A DNA stretch of 64,000 bases from contig NZ_LMDF01000012.1 in the NCBI RefSeq assembly GCF_001425745.1, positions 115,896 to 179,895 of the forward strand, in the 5' to 3' direction. A program made the translations under genes and the position numbers. How positions within the stretch are numbered: the first letter of the stretch is position 1; each line of letters begins with the position of its first letter. The notes beneath the pieces are model-generated. The model saw nothing but the letters and a program-made list of their open reading frames with translations, was not told where the DNA came from and ran no database searches. Below, piece after piece: positions 62,501 through 64,000 of the stretch. Source of the DNA: Caulobacter sp. Root343. Lineage in GTDB: Bacteria > Pseudomonadota > Alphaproteobacteria > Caulobacterales > Caulobacteraceae.

Positions 62501-64000
62501 CGCCTTCGACCACCGTCACATCTTCCTCGACCCGAACCCGGACGTGGCGGCGTCGTGGGAAGAACGTGACCGGATGTTCAAGCTGCCGCGCTCGTCGTGG
62601 GACGATTACGACAAGGCGAAGATCTCGTCGGGCGGCGGCGTCTTCGCCCGCAGCCTGAAGAGCATCCCGCTCTCGAAGGAGGTGCGCGACCTGTTCGAGA
62701 TCAAGGCCGAGGCCGTCTCCCCGGCCGAGCTGATGACCGCGATCCTGAAGTCCAAGGCCGAGCTGCTCTATCTCGGCGGCATCGGCACCTATGTGAAGGC
62801 CAGGGGCGAGACCAACGCCGACGCCGGCGACAAGGCCAATGACGCCATTCGCATCAACGGCTCGGACCTGCGGGTCAAGGTGGTGGGCGAGGGCGCCAAT
62901 CTGGGCCTGACCCAGGCGGGCCGCATCGAATTCGCTCAAGCGGGCGGCCACATCAATACGGACGCCATCGACAATTCGGCCGGCGTCGACAGCTCCGACC
63001 ACGAGGTCAACATCAAGATCCTGACGGGGATCCTGGAGCGGTCGGGCGAACTCACCCGTCCTGACCGCAACACGCTGCTGGCCTCGATGACCAATGACGT
63101 CGGTCATCACGTGCTGGAGCACAACTACGATCAGACCCTGGCCCTGACCTTGCTGGAGAGCGACGCCGCCTCCGAGGTCGACGCCCAGATCCGCTACATG
63201 GTCGATCTCGAACAGCGTGGCCGTTTGGACCGTCGCGTCGAGGGCTTGCCGACCAACACGACGCTGCTGGAGCGCAAGGCGTCGAACAAGGGCCTCACCC
63301 GGCCCGAACTCGCCGTGCTGCTGGCCTATGGCAAGCTCGACCTGTTCGACGAGATCGTCGCCAGCCAGGCGCCGGACGATCCGTGGTTCGAGGCCACTCT
63401 GCGCGGGTACTTCCCGAAAGCGCTCGATCGCTATGCCGACGCCATGCAGAAGCACCGGCTGAAGCGCGAGATCATCGCCACCGTGGTCGGCAACCAGATG
63501 GTCAACATGTGCGGCCCGACCTTCGTCAGCCGCCTGAAGGCCGCCGCCGGCGCCGACGTCGGCGCTGTGGTGGTCGGTTTCACGGCCGCTCGCGAGATCC
63601 TCGGCGTCGATGGATTGTGGGACCAGGTCGGCGCCCTGGACAACAAGGCCTCGGCCAACGGCCAGACCGCGCTCTACAAGGCGCTGGCCTACGCCCTGCG
63701 CAGCCTCAGCTTCTGGCTGGCCCGCCGCGCCGTGCGCGACAAGGCCACGGTCAAGGCGTTGGTCGAGGCCTATGGCCCGGCGGTGGCGGCGCTACGGGCC
63801 TTGGCCCCGGCCATCCTGTCGCCGTTCGAGCAGAAGACCGTCGCCAAGCGCGTGAAGGCCTATGTCGCCGATGGCGCGCCGGAGACCCTGGCCCAGGCGG
63901 TGGCGGCTCTGCAGCCCCTGACCACGGCCGCCGACCTCGTCGATCTGGCCAATGCTTCCAGCTGGAGCGTCGAGAACGTCGCCCGCCTGTATCACCAGGT
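59514..64000 (+). CDS. gdhZ: NAD-glutamate dehydrogenase, large (GdhZ type), cut by window end
   Basis: At least 1495 residues in one open frame with no stop, so only the C terminus is missing (relatives have about 1600). It oxidises glutamate to 2-oxoglutarate with NAD. N-terminal regulatory region, then the substrate site GGLRWSDRRDDFRTEVLG and the Lys in GSKGGFYPKQ (about 837-845). The NAD site is FTVVGVGDMSGDVFGNG (about 965-980). In C. crescentus the GdhZ protein also acts on FtsZ and cell division; that role is family knowledge and cannot be read from sequence. ATG 59514 with GAGGA 9 nt upstream. Confidence 0.93.
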   Translation, partial: MIGEKNDLKSAEAPIGPLVSAFAQALGSSVEALSPAARGFAAQAQDDWSAEELPGLDIADVARALADFWRFGESAKDLSEPAIRIRRAEGGETPSDLLEIVQPDRPFLVDSIMGEVTEAGFSVRAMFHPVADCGGVRRSMIQVWLAPVGEDREAALVQGVREALSDVGLAVQDFDAMRALMRRTIDELKGAQTPVSAEEKAEDLAFLDWLEGDHFVFLGARVYEYPRTADGGYAAEEPLYQPEGSLGVLRDQARTVLRRGSEPAILSAQVRTHIDIGDPIVVAKSNLRSRVHRRGYMDYVGVRRYGADGKAAGEVRFVGLFTAEAYETPAHTVPLVRRKVAHVLDRAGKDPESHNGKRLRNILETWPRDELFQTDEAQLLSTAMGVLHLYDRPRVKLFARRDPFDRFISVLLFVPRDRYDSGVRARAGAILAEAFRGRVSAYYPSFSDAPLARVHYILGVTPGDHADPDLAAVEAAIAETARTWDDRFEAAIRESSTGRVAHLLARYAGAFPPGYRDQYDAVEALADIQVIDDLAEGEAVRVRAFRRPDDSAVTFRFKLYRPGAAAPLADVLPILEHMGLKALIEDGFKVSPDGQPVWIHEFVLRDEAGEHLVFGDVKQAFEAAFVAIWTGRAESDGFNRLVLELGIGWREAALIRALARYRQQSGLDPSQGVQEQALSDHPGVARLILDLFQTKFDPAVKADLRAREDQAKAVEAKIVEALQAVESLDADRVLRRLAALVGAIQRTNFYQPAADGGPKPYISFKIASRELEDLPAPKPYREIYVSAPHVEGVHLRFGPVARGGLRWSDRRDDFRTEVLGLVKAQQVKNAVIVPVGSKGGFYPKQLPRGGDRDAIQTEAIRAYKTFLSGLLDLTDNIDPDNNVVPPTSVVVHDGEDPYLVVAADKGTATFSDIANGVAEDYGFWLGDAFASGGSVGYDHKVMGITARGAWEAVKRHFRELGKDIQSEPFTVVGVGDMSGDVFGNGMLLSKQTKLLAAFDHRHIFLDPNPDVAASWEERDRMFKLPRSSWDDYDKAKISSGGGVFARSLKSIPLSKEVRDLFEIKAEAVSPAELMTAILKSKAELLYLGGIGTYVKARGETNADAGDKANDAIRINGSDLRVKVVGEGANLGLTQAGRIEFAQAGGHINTDAIDNSAGVDSSDHEVNIKILTGILERSGELTRPDRNTLLASMTNDVGHHVLEHNYDQTLALTLLESDAASEVDAQIRYMVDLEQRGRLDRRVEGLPTNTTLLERKASNKGLTRPELAVLLAYGKLDLFDEIVASQAPDDPWFEATLRGYFPKALDRYADAMQKHRLKREIIATVVGNQMVNMCGPTFVSRLKAAAGADVGAVVVGFTAAREILGVDGLWDQVGALDNKASANGQTALYKALAYALRSLSFWLARRAVRDKATVKALVEAYGPAVAALRALAPAILSPFEQKTVAKRVKAYVADGAPETLAQAVAALQPLTTAADLVDLANASSWSVENVARLYHQ

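Overview
The window is chromosomal DNA of a GC-rich alphaproteobacterium, most likely Caulobacter or a close relative. I base this on the dense gene packing, a class I lysyl-tRNA synthetase, the hemC-hemD-mitofilin-hemY order, a very large NAD-glutamate dehydrogenase of the GdhZ type, many PAS hybrid kinases, and promoter candidates of the form TTG(n14-15)GCTA. I saw no insertion sequence, CRISPR array, rRNA operon or complete prophage.

Layout. 1-12155: iron uptake (TonB receptor with a Fur/promoter-like site, PiuC-type dioxygenase), a four-PAS hybrid kinase, an MHS-family transporter, a siroheme-type precorrin-2 dehydrogenase, an MliC-like lipoprotein, and a two-gene molybdenum hydroxylase of the isoquinoline 1-oxidoreductase type. 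12218-15812: a membrane-tethered LuxR-type HTH protein, then a tandem array of five paralogous small five-helix membrane proteins ending in a 74-residue soluble protein. 15861-19284: molybdopterin synthesis (mocA divergent from moaA-moaD-moaE-moaB-moaC). 19281-22379: a chemoreceptor broken by a deletion, a methyltransferase, and the distal genes of the tsaD-gpsA-yciI-Rieske operon. 24863-29002: hemC-hemD-mitofilin-like-hemY, followed by tRNA-Thr(CGT) with its own promoter and terminator. 29215-31685: a beta-helix protein behind a leader with an intrinsic-terminator hairpin, and two small unknown genes. 31818-39219: a beta-oxidation operon (MerR regulator, two acyl-CoA dehydrogenases, a small secreted protein, thiolase, FadJ-like enzyme). 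39417-44750: an S24-fold regulator lacking catalytic residues, LysRS, a Cro/CI-type regulator, an isoaspartyl peptidase and a quinone oxidoreductase. 44853-51391: envelope sugar functions (WecG-type transferase, UDP-glucuronate epimerase, UDP-glucose dehydrogenase, UDP-glucose/galactose epimerase) with an SDR and a DMT exporter. 51528-64000: a MHYT-GGDEF-EAL protein, a second hybrid kinase, a HerA-like ATPase, an AI-2E-family transporter and the start of gdhZ.

Links between genes. The Moa/MocA set makes the cytosine-dinucleotide molybdenum cofactor that hydroxylases such as the nearby two-subunit enzyme use. The tetrapyrrole genes (hemC, hemD, hemY) lie in the same window as a siroheme-type enzyme. 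The fatty-acid genes form one co-oriented block behind a MerR regulator with a palindromic site in front of it.

Most worth a second look: the tandem array, which has an exact 500-bp period and carries a fossil of the start of the downstream gene at every unit boundary; the chemoreceptor with an apparent 37-nt deletion of its signalling tip; the S24 protein without Ser/Lys; the terminator hairpin in the beta-helix leader; and the siroheme-type enzyme fused to a stump of a methyltransferase domain.
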